A stretch of DNA of 17,730 bases from MFKM01 sp038065115 (GCA_038065115.1 JBBTRS010000010.1:1-17730); one strand, 5' to 3'; counted from the stretch's first letter, positions 1-5,653 are shown. Program-made: numbers and translations. The notes: generated from the sequence alone by a model not told the origin.

Positions 1-270
1 AAACTCAATTCTCGGCACGCTTCTGATGTTAATCTTTTTCATCAATGAATATTGAAGAAAAGACTTGTTTCTTTCCAGTATATCCAGCGCCTCCTTGGCG
101 GCAGCGGCCGGAATGACTCCTAATTTAATACTAGCTTGTTTCAGATCATTAATCACTTCCACCTCGACAATGGTTACCAATGTTGATTTCGGAAATTCTA
201 TTTCCCGCAAAATCATTTTTCCCAATTCCTCCTGAATCAAATTAGCTAACCGCAGGTTTCGATAATTCAT
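1..270 (-). CDS. rbfA: Ribosome-binding factor A, C-terminally cut by window edge
   Basis: The minus strand has an open frame from an ATG at 270 to the window edge (90 codons seen, no stop). The start MNYRNLRLANLIQEELGKMI, the later stretch TLVTIVEVEVINDLKQASIKLGV and the end MKKINIRSVPRIEF match the RbfA KH-like fold, in which an N-terminal helix carries the I.xEL..ii motif and the tail reads (lr.vPel.F). RbfA binds the 30S subunit and assists late 16S rRNA 5'-end maturation, notably in cold. The start overlaps the infB 3' end by 29 nt, so the two are translationally linked; infB-rbfA is a classical bacterial gene order. An SD-like GGAGG does not precede this ATG, but the overlap explains the start. 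The last roughly 25-30 residues lie outside the window. Confidence 0.9.
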   Translation of the reverse strand, partial: MNYRNLRLANLIQEELGKMILREIEFPKSTLVTIVEVEVINDLKQASIKLGVIPAAAAKEALDILERNKSFLQYSLMKKINIRSVPRIEF

Positions 271-1714
271 AAAATTTCAGTTTATCTCCGACTTTGATTA
301 TATCATCGGCTTCAATCAAAAGACCGCTTTCTTTGCCCGCCATCACTTCGGCAGCGTCTTTTTTCTGTTCCTGAAGATTTAAAATCCGACCCTGAACAAA
401 ACGCTGTTCATTTCTCCAGACTTCAAATTTTTGCTGATTTTTTATCAGCCCCTGGCTGACTCGGCCGCCGATTACCTGTTTCTTGCCTTGAACACTGAAA
501 ACAGCCAGCACCTCCAACTCGCCGACAAGATTAAGCTTGTCAAACGAATTCAAATAATCTTCCAATTTTTTCAGCAATTCATAAATTATTTCTGAAATAA
601 TTACCTTAACCGGAGAAATTCTCCGCGAGCTTTCAACTGCTTGATCTAATTTCACCCTGAAGCCGATTATTATGGCCTGGGTATTGATTGCTGATTTAAA
701 ATCGCTTTCGTTGATCCGGCCGACTCCCTGATCCAAAATTTCAACGGATTCTTTGATTAACGGAGTGGATTTTATGACATCGCTTAAGGCTTCCAAGGCG
801 CCGGCATTATCCGCCTTTAAAATTATTTTTATTTTTTTAACTCCTTCTTCGGCCTTAGTCGACGGCGCTTTTAGAATTGCTTTCATTGGTATTTTCGCGG
901 AGGCAACAATCATTTCTCCGGTTGAAAATTCTTCTCCAATTCGCGGCGAAGATTCAAAACCCAAAATTAAAGCCGGAGCGCTGGGCTCCAAAGCGTTAAC
1001 TTTTTCTCCCAAAAAATTCTCTAAATATTTTATCTTGCCGCGGGCGCTTTGAGTGGCGATATTTTCGCCTAATCGCAAAATACCGTCTTTCACGATGACG
1101 CTAACCACTATCCCCCGACGATTATCAAGCTGGGTTTCCGCGATTATTCCCTTGGCTTTGGCCAAAGGGTTATATTTCAAATTTTCTAATTCCGCCGCCA
1201 GTAAAATTAAATCAAGCAGTTCCTGAATCCCCTCGCCGGTTTTAGCCGAAATCGCCTGCCAAGAAATATTGCCGCCGTAACCTTCAAGCAAAATACCGGC
1301 AGTCATCAATTCATTTTTAACTTTTTCCAAATTGATATTGGGTTTGTCAATTTTATTGACAGCGACCACAAAAGGAAGTTTCGCTGTTTGGATGTGACTG
1401 AACGCTTCTTTGGTTTGGGGCTTGACTCCTTCATCGGCGGCTACCACTAAAATAGCCAAATCCGCCACTTTTGTTCCCCGAGCCCGCATTTTAGAAAAAG
1501 CCTCGTGTCCGGGAGTATCAATAAAAGTTATTTTTTTTCCCGAATGTTCAATTTCGTAAGCGCCAACTGATTGGGTAATGCCGCCGGCTTCTTTGGCCGT
1601 AACATTGGTTTTGCGGATATAATCCAAAAGGCTGGTTTTCCCGTGGTCCACATGGCCCATCACCACCACAATCGGCGGCCGCAATTTTAAATTATTATCT
1701 TGATTTTCAGTCAT
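242..1714 (-). CDS. infB: Translation initiation factor IF-2, short form
   Basis: IF2 is the GTPase that brings fMet-tRNA to the 30S subunit and promotes subunit joining. The GTPase domain begins almost at once: P-loop GHVDHGKT at residues 20-27, switch I GGITQSVGAYEI about 44-55, DTPGH 66-70, NKID 120-123, and SAK 156-158. Beta-barrel domain II follows (about 180-290), then domain III (about 295-395) and the C1/C2 fMet-tRNA-binding region to residue 490. Most bacterial IF2 proteins are 700-900 aa; the long variable N-terminal part is absent here, as expected for a reduced genome. ATG at 1714 is supported by the position of the G domain and an AAGG about 13 nt upstream. The gene is first in an infB-rbfA operon and diverges from tRNA-Ser. 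Confidence 0.97.
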   Translation of the reverse strand: MTENQDNNLKLRPPIVVVMGHVDHGKTSLLDYIRKTNVTAKEAGGITQSVGAYEIEHSGKKITFIDTPGHEAFSKMRARGTKVADLAILVVAADEGVKPQTKEAFSHIQTAKLPFVVAVNKIDKPNINLEKVKNELMTAGILLEGYGGNISWQAISAKTGEGIQELLDLILLAAELENLKYNPLAKAKGIIAETQLDNRRGIVVSVIVKDGILRLGENIATQSARGKIKYLENFLGEKVNALEPSAPALILGFESSPRIGEEFSTGEMIVASAKIPMKAILKAPSTKAEEGVKKIKIILKADNAGALEALSDVIKSTPLIKESVEILDQGVGRINESDFKSAINTQAIIIGFRVKLDQAVESSRRISPVKVIISEIIYELLKKLEDYLNSFDKLNLVGELEVLAVFSVQGKKQVIGGRVSQGLIKNQQKFEVWRNEQRFVQGRILNLQEQKKDAAEVMAGKESGLLIEADDIIKVGDKLKFYELSKPAVS

Positions 1715-1726
1715 GATGTTAATACC

Positions 1727-1754
1727 TTGTAAAATAGCAAAAATATTGGATAAT
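1727..1754 (+). promoter_or_regulatory. Possible promoter of tRNA-Ser
   Basis: TTGTAA (1727-1732), a 16-bp spacer and GATAAT (1749-1754; five of six) place a start site near 1761, about 6 nt before the mature tRNA 5' end. It is divergent from, and interleaved with, the infB promoter. Confidence 0.45.
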
Positions 1755-1759
1755 TACAA
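1731..1759 (-). promoter_or_regulatory. Possible promoter of infB-rbfA
   Basis: On the minus strand a -35-like TTGTAA (1759-1754) lies 17 bp from a -10-like TATTTT (1736-1731), 16 nt before the infB ATG. Each box matches four of six consensus positions, so this is only moderate. It overlaps the predicted tRNA-Ser promoter on the other strand. Confidence 0.35.
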
Positions 1760-1766
1760 ACAACGA

Positions 1767-1856
1767 GGAGGCGTGGCTGAGTGGTTTATAGCAGCATCCT
1801 GCTAAGATGTTAGGGGAGCAATCCTCTCGGAGGTTCGAATCCTCCCGCCTCCGCCA
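1767..1856 (+). tRNA. tRNA-Ser (anticodon GCU)
   Basis: A complete class II tRNA cloverleaf can be drawn. The acceptor stem is GGAGGCG (1767-1773) with CGCCTCC (1846-1852), discriminator G, then an encoded CCA (1854-1856). The anticodon arm is GCATC-CTGCTAA-GATGT with anticodon GCU, which reads AGC/AGU serine codons. A long variable arm pairs AGGGGA with TCCTCT (one G-U pair), and the T arm is GGAGG-TTCGAAT-CCTCC. The long variable arm and GCU anticodon both identify serine. CCA is encoded here but not in the tRNA-Ile of this window. A fragment of another gene starts directly after the CCA (see 1857-1931). Confidence 0.97.
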
Positions 1857-1931
1857 AGTTGGAAAATGGCGAAACTAGCCAAAGCACTTGGTATTTCAAT
1901 TGAAAATATAATAAAATTATTTTATGACTAA
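1857..1931 (+). pseudogene. Remnant of an XRE-type HTH regulator 3' end
   Basis: Reading from the base after the tRNA CCA there is an open frame of 24 codons to a TAA: S-W-K then MAKLAKALGISIENIIKLFYD. The stretch LAKALGISIENIIKLF is what the end of an XRE/Cro-CI helix-turn-helix domain looks like (typically ..i.kiAkALgvsidel...). The first helices and recognition helix are missing; the frame runs into the tRNA with no room for them. It overlaps the ATG of the downstream TrmO-like gene. I read it as the leftover 3' tail of a regulator gene joined to the tRNA 3' end by a past insertion or deletion. It could also be a chance 21-codon ORF starting at ATG 1866; the match is short. Confidence 0.45.
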
Positions 1932-2409
1932 AGTAGAATTTTGCGAGTTTCTGGATAGTATGGATAACAAGGGCAGAATTCAACTAAAACCGATTGGCAG
2001 AGCAAAGAATGCGACCAAGAAACCAGCCTTGGCCGGCTGGAAAAATATTATTACCGAAATTACAATTGATAAACGATATGCCAAAGGATTAGACGGTATT
2101 GGAAGTTACTCGCATGTGATTATTGTTTATTGGCTGGGTCAAGAAAAAAGATGCCATCTTAAACATCATCCGCAAGGCAGAAAGGATGTGCCGTACGGTG
2201 GAATTTTTGCTTGCCGGTGCCCCCAGCGGCCAAACCGAATTGCGATTTCTACTGTGAAGCTACTTTCACGAAAAAAGAATAGTATCAAAGTGAAAGGATT
2301 GGATATTCTTGATGGTACTCCTATTTTAGATATTAAACCATATACTCCTCACTATGATCGGGTAAGTAAAGCCAGGGTCCCTGCCTGGGTTAATCGGTTG
2401 ATTTTTTAA
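1924..2409 (+). CDS. trmO: TrmO/TsaA-like tRNA t6A37 N6-methyltransferase
   Basis: TrmO (YaeB/TsaA, former UPF0066) uses S-adenosylmethionine to methylate the N6 atom of t6A at position 37 of tRNA-Thr, a beta-barrel methyltransferase unlike Rossmann enzymes. Family marks seen here: LKPIGRAKN near the N-terminus (21-29), GLDGIGSYSHVIIVYWL (55-71), HHPQGRKDVPYGGIFACRCP (81-100), RPNRIAISTVKLL (102-114) and LDGTPILDIKPY (129-140). At 161 aa it has only the catalytic barrel and lacks the C-terminal domain of the 235-aa E. coli enzyme. The normally conserved RPNPIG reads RPNRIA, so activity is not certain. No SD is seen; ATG 1960 (residue 13) is an alternative start. It lies just after tRNA-Ser and 5 nt before the next gene. 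Confidence 0.85.
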   Translation: MTKVEFCEFLDSMDNKGRIQLKPIGRAKNATKKPALAGWKNIITEITIDKRYAKGLDGIGSYSHVIIVYWLGQEKRCHLKHHPQGRKDVPYGGIFACRCPQRPNRIAISTVKLLSRKKNSIKVKGLDILDGTPILDIKPYTPHYDRVSKARVPAWVNRLIF

Positions 2410-2414
2410 GTGAT

Positions 2415-3113
2415 ATGAAAAAAATTATTTTGAGTACACTAAGTATAATAGTACTCACTCTTTTTATGGGTGCTCTTGTTTTTGCGCAGGAAATGACGGG
2501 CGATGTCGCGACAAATTCAGACGACCATACCGCCCGCGAAGAATCCGAAGGGAAAATTGTTTGGGAACAATTACAAGCCAAAAAGCTAACCTGCAAGGAT
2601 TTATCCGATGACAATTTCGGAACGCTCGGCGAATATTTTATGGGCCAAATGATGGGCGACTCTCACGAAGCGATGAATAATATGATGATTCAGATGATGG
2701 GTGAAAAAAGCGAAGAGCAAATGCATATAGTTATGGGCAAGCGCTTGAGCGGTTGCGATGCTTCCGCCGTGTTTCCATTGCAAGTCGTCGGCTTTATGCC
2801 GATGATGAATATGATGTGGGGAGCCCGCTTGCCGGACGGACAGGGGTGGTCGTTTCCCGCAGGACTTAATCAAAAAAACAATTCTATGATGAACTTCGGA
2901 TTTACGCCGTTTGGCTGGTTTGGCTGGATTTTTATGATTCTTTGGTGGACGTTAATAATCGCCGGAATTGTCGCGCTTATCAAATGGCTGACGGGACAAT
3001 CTCGCGACACGTATAATCATGAAAAATCCGCTCTTGATATTTTAAAAGAGCGATACGCCAAAGGCGAGATTGACAAAAAAGAGTTTGAAGACAAGAAAAA
3101 AGATTTAATGTAG
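2415..3113 (+). CDS. Exported Met-rich membrane protein with C-terminal SHOCT domain
   Basis: The protein starts with a clear signal peptide (MKKIILSTLS, hydrophobic to about 22, likely cut after VFA at residue 24). A mature extracytoplasmic part follows with many Met and some His (MGQMMGDSHEAMNNMMIQMM, 76-95; EEQMHIVMGKR, 100-110; PMMNMMW, 129-135) and two Cys (60, 114) that may pair. One transmembrane helix (about 168-192) leads to a cytoplasmic end whose last 28 residues (SALDILKERYAKGEIDKKEF and on) are a SHOCT domain, a short helical module often found at protein ends. Met/His-rich clusters in exported proteins often bind Cu(I) or Ag(I); that is an inference here. It begins 5 nt after the TrmO-like gene, so the two are likely co-transcribed, and a terminator follows. 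Specific function unknown. Confidence 0.85.
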   Translation: MKKIILSTLSIIVLTLFMGALVFAQEMTGDVATNSDDHTAREESEGKIVWEQLQAKKLTCKDLSDDNFGTLGEYFMGQMMGDSHEAMNNMMIQMMGEKSEEQMHIVMGKRLSGCDASAVFPLQVVGFMPMMNMMWGARLPDGQGWSFPAGLNQKNNSMMNFGFTPFGWFGWIFMILWWTLIIAGIVALIKWLTGQSRDTYNHEKSALDILKERYAKGEIDKKEFEDKKKDLM

Positions 3114-3135
3114 CAAAAACTCGGCGCTGTTTCAT

Positions 3136-3187
3136 AAAAATAAAAGCCTTGTTTCCTTAATTGGATTAACCTGGCTTTTTATTTTGA
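3136..3187 (+). terminator. Rho-independent-type terminator after the SHOCT gene
   Basis: A-rich AAAATAAAAGCC (from 3137) pairs with GGCTTTTTATTTT (from 3173) with one bulge; an inner TTAAT/ATTAA pairing closes the loop. The U-rich 3' arm supplies the release tract. It lies 23 nt after the stop codon. Confidence 0.7.
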
Positions 3188-3232
3188 TTGATTTTTATTT
3201 TGTTCTCAAATCGCCATTTTTTTGTATTTTTA

Positions 3233-3276
3233 ATTTACTATTGTAATTCCACGATCGTGGAATTACAATAGTAAAT
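3233..3276. repeat. 44-bp perfect palindrome
   Basis: Both halves are exact reverse complements over 22 bp with no spacer; the centre CGATCG lies at 3252-3257. It stands alone between two converging transcription units, each with its own terminator, so termination alone does not explain it. It could be a binding site for a dimeric protein, a recombination or replication site, or a copy of a small mobile repeat. Confidence 0.9.
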
Positions 3277-3287
3277 CAGTAAATTAA

Positions 3288-3328
3288 AATAAAATAAAAA
3301 AGCCGAGGGGACAAAGTCCGCCTCGGCT
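3288..3328 (-). terminator. Strong terminator of the 3346-3855 operon
   Basis: Read on the minus strand, AGCCGAGG (3328-3321) and CCTCGGCT (3308-3301) form an 8-bp GC-rich stem, with an inner GGAC/GTCC stem, followed at once by a T run (TTTTTTATTTT). It ends the two small genes above it. Confidence 0.88.
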
Positions 3329-3345
3329 AAATTTTTGCGAGTTAT

Positions 3346-3633
3346 TTAGGGGGTAAAAGGAATTAAAATTGTTGCTCCTCCCCAAAGAAAATAATCATTG
3401 AGATTATTTTCTTCGCAAATAATCCTCATAATTATACTCGGGTGTTTCTTGAATTGATTGCTCAATTCAAGATCAGAGACTAGCTCTGACAAGTATATGT
3501 TTTCAGGCACTACATACTCCACCCATTCAATTTTTTTGGGCGGGTCGTAATAACTGAACGCTTTATTCAAGCTCCACCCTAGAGCAAAAACAAAGAACGC
3601 TATTACCGATAAAAATACTTTCCTGTCTCTCAT
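3346..3633 (-). CDS. Small membrane-anchored protein with LysM-like C-terminus
   Basis: 95 aa. An uncleaved signal anchor or signal peptide (VFLSVIAFFVFALGWSLNKA, 6-25) is followed by an exported domain. The outline EYVVPENIYLSELVSDL... to GGATILIPF at the end resembles a LysM module (YtV..GDtl..ia......I...N.l....l..G..L.IP), which binds peptidoglycan glycan strands, but the match is loose. A perfect SD (AGGAGG, 3645-3640) precedes ATG 3633 by 6 nt. It is the second gene of a two-gene operon, 24 nt after the 65-aa gene. The short TM-plus-LysM design recalls Gram-positive YneA-type cell-division regulators; this is only an architectural similarity. Confidence 0.7.
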   Translation of the reverse strand: MRDRKVFLSVIAFFVFALGWSLNKAFSYYDPPKKIEWVEYVVPENIYLSELVSDLELSNQFKKHPSIIMRIICEENNLNDYFLWGGATILIPFTP

Positions 3634-3657
3634 TTTGCGCCTCCTTTTTGTTTTTGT

Positions 3658-3855
3658 TTATTTTCGGTTAATTCCTCGCTCTGTATTTTGGCAAAACTGG
3701 CCCACTATCTTTCTAACGCCGAAAACTCCAAGCCAAATTACTAAAGAAATAACAACCGCCACGCAAAAAGCAAATGCCAAATCTTTCATTGACTCTTTTC
3801 TTTCTCTGTTTTTTTCCAAATCAAAAAAAGAGTAATACTTATACTTGTTCTTCAT
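3658..3855 (-). CDS. Small single-pass membrane protein, unknown
   Basis: 65 aa with a charged N-terminus (KNKYKYYSFFDLEKNRERKE), one transmembrane helix (about 25-49, LAFAFCVAVVISLVIWLGVF and on) and a short basic tail (RKIVGQFCQNTERGINRK). No family is recognised. The gene call rests on a strong SD (AAGGAG, 6 nt before ATG 3855), a near-perfect promoter 45 nt upstream, and its position as first gene before the LysM-like gene with a terminator after both. An opposing ORF on the plus strand here has no such signals. Confidence 0.7.
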   Translation of the reverse strand: MKNKYKYYSFFDLEKNRERKESMKDLAFAFCVAVVISLVIWLGVFGVRKIVGQFCQNTERGINRK

Positions 3856-3899
3856 TTTTGCTCCTTTCTGTTATCCAAATTATCAAGTTTCTATTTAGA

Positions 3900-3928
3900 A
3901 TTATAGCAAACTTTTAATATCTTGTCAA
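3900..3928 (-). promoter_or_regulatory. Consensus sigma-70 promoter of the 3346-3855 operon
   Basis: Minus strand TTGACA (3928-3923), 17-bp spacer, TATAAT (3905-3900): both boxes are perfect consensus with optimal spacing. The start site would be near 3893, giving a leader of about 38 nt with the SD. This is the strongest promoter in the window. Confidence 0.9.
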
Positions 3929-3958
3929 CTGCGACAAATTAGTTCTACAACCACCAAG

Positions 3959-4029
3959 CTGCCGTAAAACGAACGCCTATTTTTATAGGCAAATGGCTAT
4001 CTATTTGATAAAGCTTTATTTTACGACAG
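3959..4029. repeat. Nested inverted repeats upstream of the recombinase gene
   Basis: Outer arms CTGCCGTAAAA (3959-3969) and TTTTACGACAG (4019-4029) are complementary at 10 of 11 positions. Inside them sits a perfect hairpin, GCCTAT-TTTT-ATAGGC (3975-3990). The element lies 21 bp before the xer ATG and between divergent transcription units. It may be an operator, a folded leader, or the recombinase's own site. No cross-over site can be shown. Confidence 0.6.
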
Positions 4030-4043
4030 TTTTGAAGCATAAT
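4015..4043 (+). promoter_or_regulatory. Possible promoter of the recombinase gene
   Basis: TTTATT (4015-4020), 17 bp, CATAAT (4038-4043); the -10 box ends 7 nt before ATG 4051, so the message would be leaderless. The -35 box is weak and lies in the outer inverted repeat. Confidence 0.35.
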
Positions 4044-4050
4044 AAACAAC

Positions 4051-4968
4051 ATGGCCGCTGTTGAAAAACTCTTGGAAGATTACCTGGATTATCTGGAAAT
4101 TGAAAAAAACCGGTCTTCAAAAACCCGAACAAATTACGAACACTATCTCAAAAATTTCATCAAATTCAGCGATATTAAAACCGAGAAAGACATCACCGCC
4201 GACCGGATTCGGGATTTCCGTTTATTTTTAGCCAGAGCTAAAAATTCCAAAAACGAGATTCTCAAAAAAAATACCCAGGCTTATTACATTATCGCCTTGC
4301 GAAATTTTTTGAAGTATTTAATCAAACGCGATTTTGAAGTTCTGGCGCCGGACAAAATTGAACTTCCCAAAATCCCAACGCGCCAAATTGAAATCATTGA
4401 CTATTCTGATTTGGAACGGCTTTTAAAAGCGCCGGAGGGCGATAATTTGCGAACCTTGCGGGACAAGGCCATTTTAGAAACATTTTTTTCCACCGGCCTT
4501 CGTTTGTCCGAACTCTGCTCGCTTAACCGTCGTCTTGATTTTGAACGGGGAGAAATTACGGTCCGGGGCAAAGGCAATAAATTAAGAGTGGTTTTCCTCT
4601 CGCCCGGAACCAAAAAAGCCCTCAAAAATTATCTGGATAAAAGAGACAAGAAAGCCGATGGCGAAGAGGCCTTATTCATAAGCTTAACTAAAGCCAAAGA
4701 ACCAAAAATCATCGGTCGGATTATCCCGCGAACAATCCAAAGACTGATTGATTACTATGCTCGTAAAGCCGGAATCCAAGAGAGAATAACGCCCCATATG
4801 TTGCGGCATTGCTACGCCACCGATCTTCTTGTTAACGGAGCCGATTTGCGTTCAGTCCAAGAATTACTGGGTCACGCCAACGTCTCCACCACCCAAATGT
4901 ATACCCATTTGACCAACAAAGAGCTCAAAGAAACTCATCAAGCTTTTCACGCCCGCCGAAGAAAATAA
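4051..4968 (+). CDS. xerD: Tyrosine recombinase of the XerC/XerD family
   Basis: 305 aa, the usual Xer size. The N-terminal SAM-like core-binding domain (about 1-95) grips DNA; the C-terminal catalytic domain has all expected residues: R151 (TGLRLSEL), K174 (RGKGNK), H249 and R252 (HMLRH), H275 (LGHANV), and nucleophile Y284 (MYTH). Xer enzymes resolve chromosome dimers at dif, usually as an XerC-XerD pair, or act alone (XerH/XerS/XerA type). Only one gene is in this window, so C or D cannot be assigned; the symbol is nominal. It is flanked on both sides by small-protein operons on the other strand and preceded by nested inverted repeats, so it may be the housekeeping enzyme or one belonging to an integrated element. 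No SD is seen; start by domain position. Confidence 0.93.
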   Translation: MAAVEKLLEDYLDYLEIEKNRSSKTRTNYEHYLKNFIKFSDIKTEKDITADRIRDFRLFLARAKNSKNEILKKNTQAYYIIALRNFLKYLIKRDFEVLAPDKIELPKIPTRQIEIIDYSDLERLLKAPEGDNLRTLRDKAILETFFSTGLRLSELCSLNRRLDFERGEITVRGKGNKLRVVFLSPGTKKALKNYLDKRDKKADGEEALFISLTKAKEPKIIGRIIPRTIQRLIDYYARKAGIQERITPHMLRHCYATDLLVNGADLRSVQELLGHANVSTTQMYTHLTNKELKETHQAFHARRRK

Positions 4969-4971
4969 AAA

Positions 4972-4997
4972 AGCCCTTCGATTTTCATCGAAGGGCT
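4972..4997. terminator. Bidirectional terminator between xer and the 5020 gene
   Basis: An 11-bp perfect stem (AGCCCTTCGAT at 4972-4982 with its complement at 4987-4997) with a 4-nt loop. On the minus strand a T run follows directly (TTTTTTATTTT); on the plus strand the T run is 3 nt away (5002-5006). It serves both converging genes. Confidence 0.9.
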
Positions 4998-5019
4998 AAA
5001 CTTTTTTCCTCCTTTCTTT

Positions 5020-5214
5020 CTAAGCCACTCTGTTTATAGAAAATAAAACCCCTAAAGCCAGCAGGGACATGGCAAAATCTCTATAATGATTTTGCTTTAT
5101 CCTTCCACAGTGACGACAGGCTTCGATCCTTGTTTCGCGCGAATTGTTCTTAGAATACACGCTCAATATAAAATCTTTGAAAGAGTGACCCCCCCTTTGT
5201 GTTTTTTGACACAT
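5020..5214 (-). CDS. Small protein with possible zinc-binding Cys/His and one TM helix
   Basis: 64 aa from ATG 5214. This start is preferred over ATG 5229 because GGGGAG lies 5 nt before it while 5229 has no SD. The chain starts MCQKTQRGGHSFKDF, has ACRHCGRIK (about 32-40) and ends in a hydrophobic helix (FAMSLLALGVLFSI) and NRVA. The Cys/His at the N-terminus plus CxxC in the middle could form a small zinc-ribbon-like site, but this is inference from four to five residues. It lies between a long leader and a terminator in a small-protein operon like the one at 3346-3855. Family not recognised. Confidence 0.55.
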   Translation of the reverse strand: MCQKTQRGGHSFKDFILSVYSKNNSRETRIEACRHCGRIKQNHYRDFAMSLLALGVLFSINRVA

Positions 5215-5284
5215 ATTTTCTCCCCCCATTTCTGTAATTATGTTTCACTAATCTTTTATTCCGCGGCAGTTTCTTTTTTCTCAA
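5150..5284 (-). CDS. Possible small basic ORF (TTG start)
   Basis: AAAGGAGG lies 5 nt before a TTG at 5284, opening 44 codons rich in Lys and Arg (MRKKKLPRNKRLVKHNYRNG and on) to a TAA at 5150. It overlaps the 5020-5214 gene in another frame for 65 nt, so at most one may matter in the overlap. The only real support is the SD; treat as tentative. Confidence 0.22.
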   Translation of the reverse strand: MRKKKLPRNKRLVKHNYRNGGRKYVSKNTKGGSLFQRFYIERVF

Positions 5285-5339
5285 AATTGCCTCCTTTCTC
5301 TAATCTGCCCTTTCTCTTAATACTTTTCCTTTCAAACAA
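5256..5339 (-). CDS. Possible 27-aa leader or small ORF (TTG start)
   Basis: The best SD in the window, AAAGGAGGTGA (5355-5345), lies 8 nt before a TTG at 5339. The frame has 27 codons, very charged (MFERKSIKRKGRLEKGGNFE and on), to a TAA at 5256. The match of SD and start is good, but coding cannot be proven at this length; it overlaps the next tentative ORF by 29 nt, as in a coupled operon. Confidence 0.3.
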   Translation of the reverse strand: MFERKSIKRKGRLEKGGNFEKKETAAE

Positions 5340-5417
5340 TTCCTTCACCTCCTTTCTTTGTTTTTTTATTTTGTTCAATTCAAATAAAAATGATTAATTT
5401 TTAATTGGAATGAGGCC

Positions 5418-5549
5418 AAGAGGAGCTATTTATCGCCGAAGCGGACGGGGGGAACCGACTAATAATTAAAGATAAGAATAAGATGAGAAGTCAGCGCCTG
5501 TTTCCGCGTTCAACAAGAATCATCGGGGGATAGATCCATAGCTCCTCTT
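5418..5549 (-). ncRNA. Candidate rod-shaped structured RNA, unknown family
   Basis: A 12-bp perfect stem (5418-5429 with 5538-5549) encloses about 108 nt that contain no convincing gene. Further pairings stack inside: GAAGCGGA (5438-5445) with TCCGC and TTC (5503-5511, one bulge), then 5451-5460 with 5489-5498, and an A/U-rich end loop of 28 nt. On the minus strand two of the inner pairs are G-U; on the plus strand these would be A-C mismatches, so the minus strand folds better. A good minus-strand promoter (5627-5600) would start transcription about 45 nt upstream. The long rod with an asymmetric central bubble (26 nt against 8 nt) recalls 6S RNA in shape only. It may instead be the 5' leader of the small-protein operon below it. 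Confidence 0.5.
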
Positions 5550-5599
5550 TTGACAACTTACTTAAAGAGGAAAACAAATATTTCAAAGAACAATACCTT

Positions 5600-5627
5600 A
5601 TGATACACAAAGCGTTGAACTTGTCAA
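5600..5627 (-). promoter_or_regulatory. Promoter of the structured RNA and 5020-5339 operon
   Basis: Minus strand TTGACA (5627-5622), 16-bp spacer, TATCAT (5605-5600): perfect -35 and five of six at -10. Start site near 5593. It sits just downstream of tRNA-Ile and reads through the candidate RNA towards the small ORFs and the terminator at 4972-4997. Confidence 0.7.
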
Positions 5628-5653
5628 TAGACACGACATTAAGGAAAATTCAG

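Noticed and set aside
753..1052. Plus-strand ORF opposite infB, and similar ORFs opposite ftsH, rpsA and gyrA
   Set aside because: They lie fully opposite conserved genes, have no family resemblance and no own signals.
3635..3835. 66-aa plus-strand ORF opposite the 65-aa membrane protein gene
   Set aside because: No SD or promoter; the minus strand gene has both.
3959..4029. dif site or integron attC site
   Set aside because: No XerC/XerD-type arm pair with a 6-bp centre and no RYYYAAC/GTTRRRY ends can be found.
5003..5018. Another SD (AAAGGAGG, minus strand) after the 5020 gene
   Set aside because: No start codon or frame follows before the terminator hairpin at 4972-4997.
5086..5397. 103-aa plus-strand ORF in the small-protein region
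   Set aside because: It is a read-through of C/T-rich SD complements (CCTCCTTTC), without SD or promoter; the minus strand has SDs, promoter and terminator.
5418..5549. A c-di-AMP (ydaO-type) riboswitch on the plus strand, from the CGCCGAA and GGGGGGAACC pieces
   Set aside because: The 5' pieces look similar, but the GGGGUGAAU and the 3' CCCGuCAGCUAACC parts are not found, no plus-strand gene follows, and base pairing favours the minus strand.
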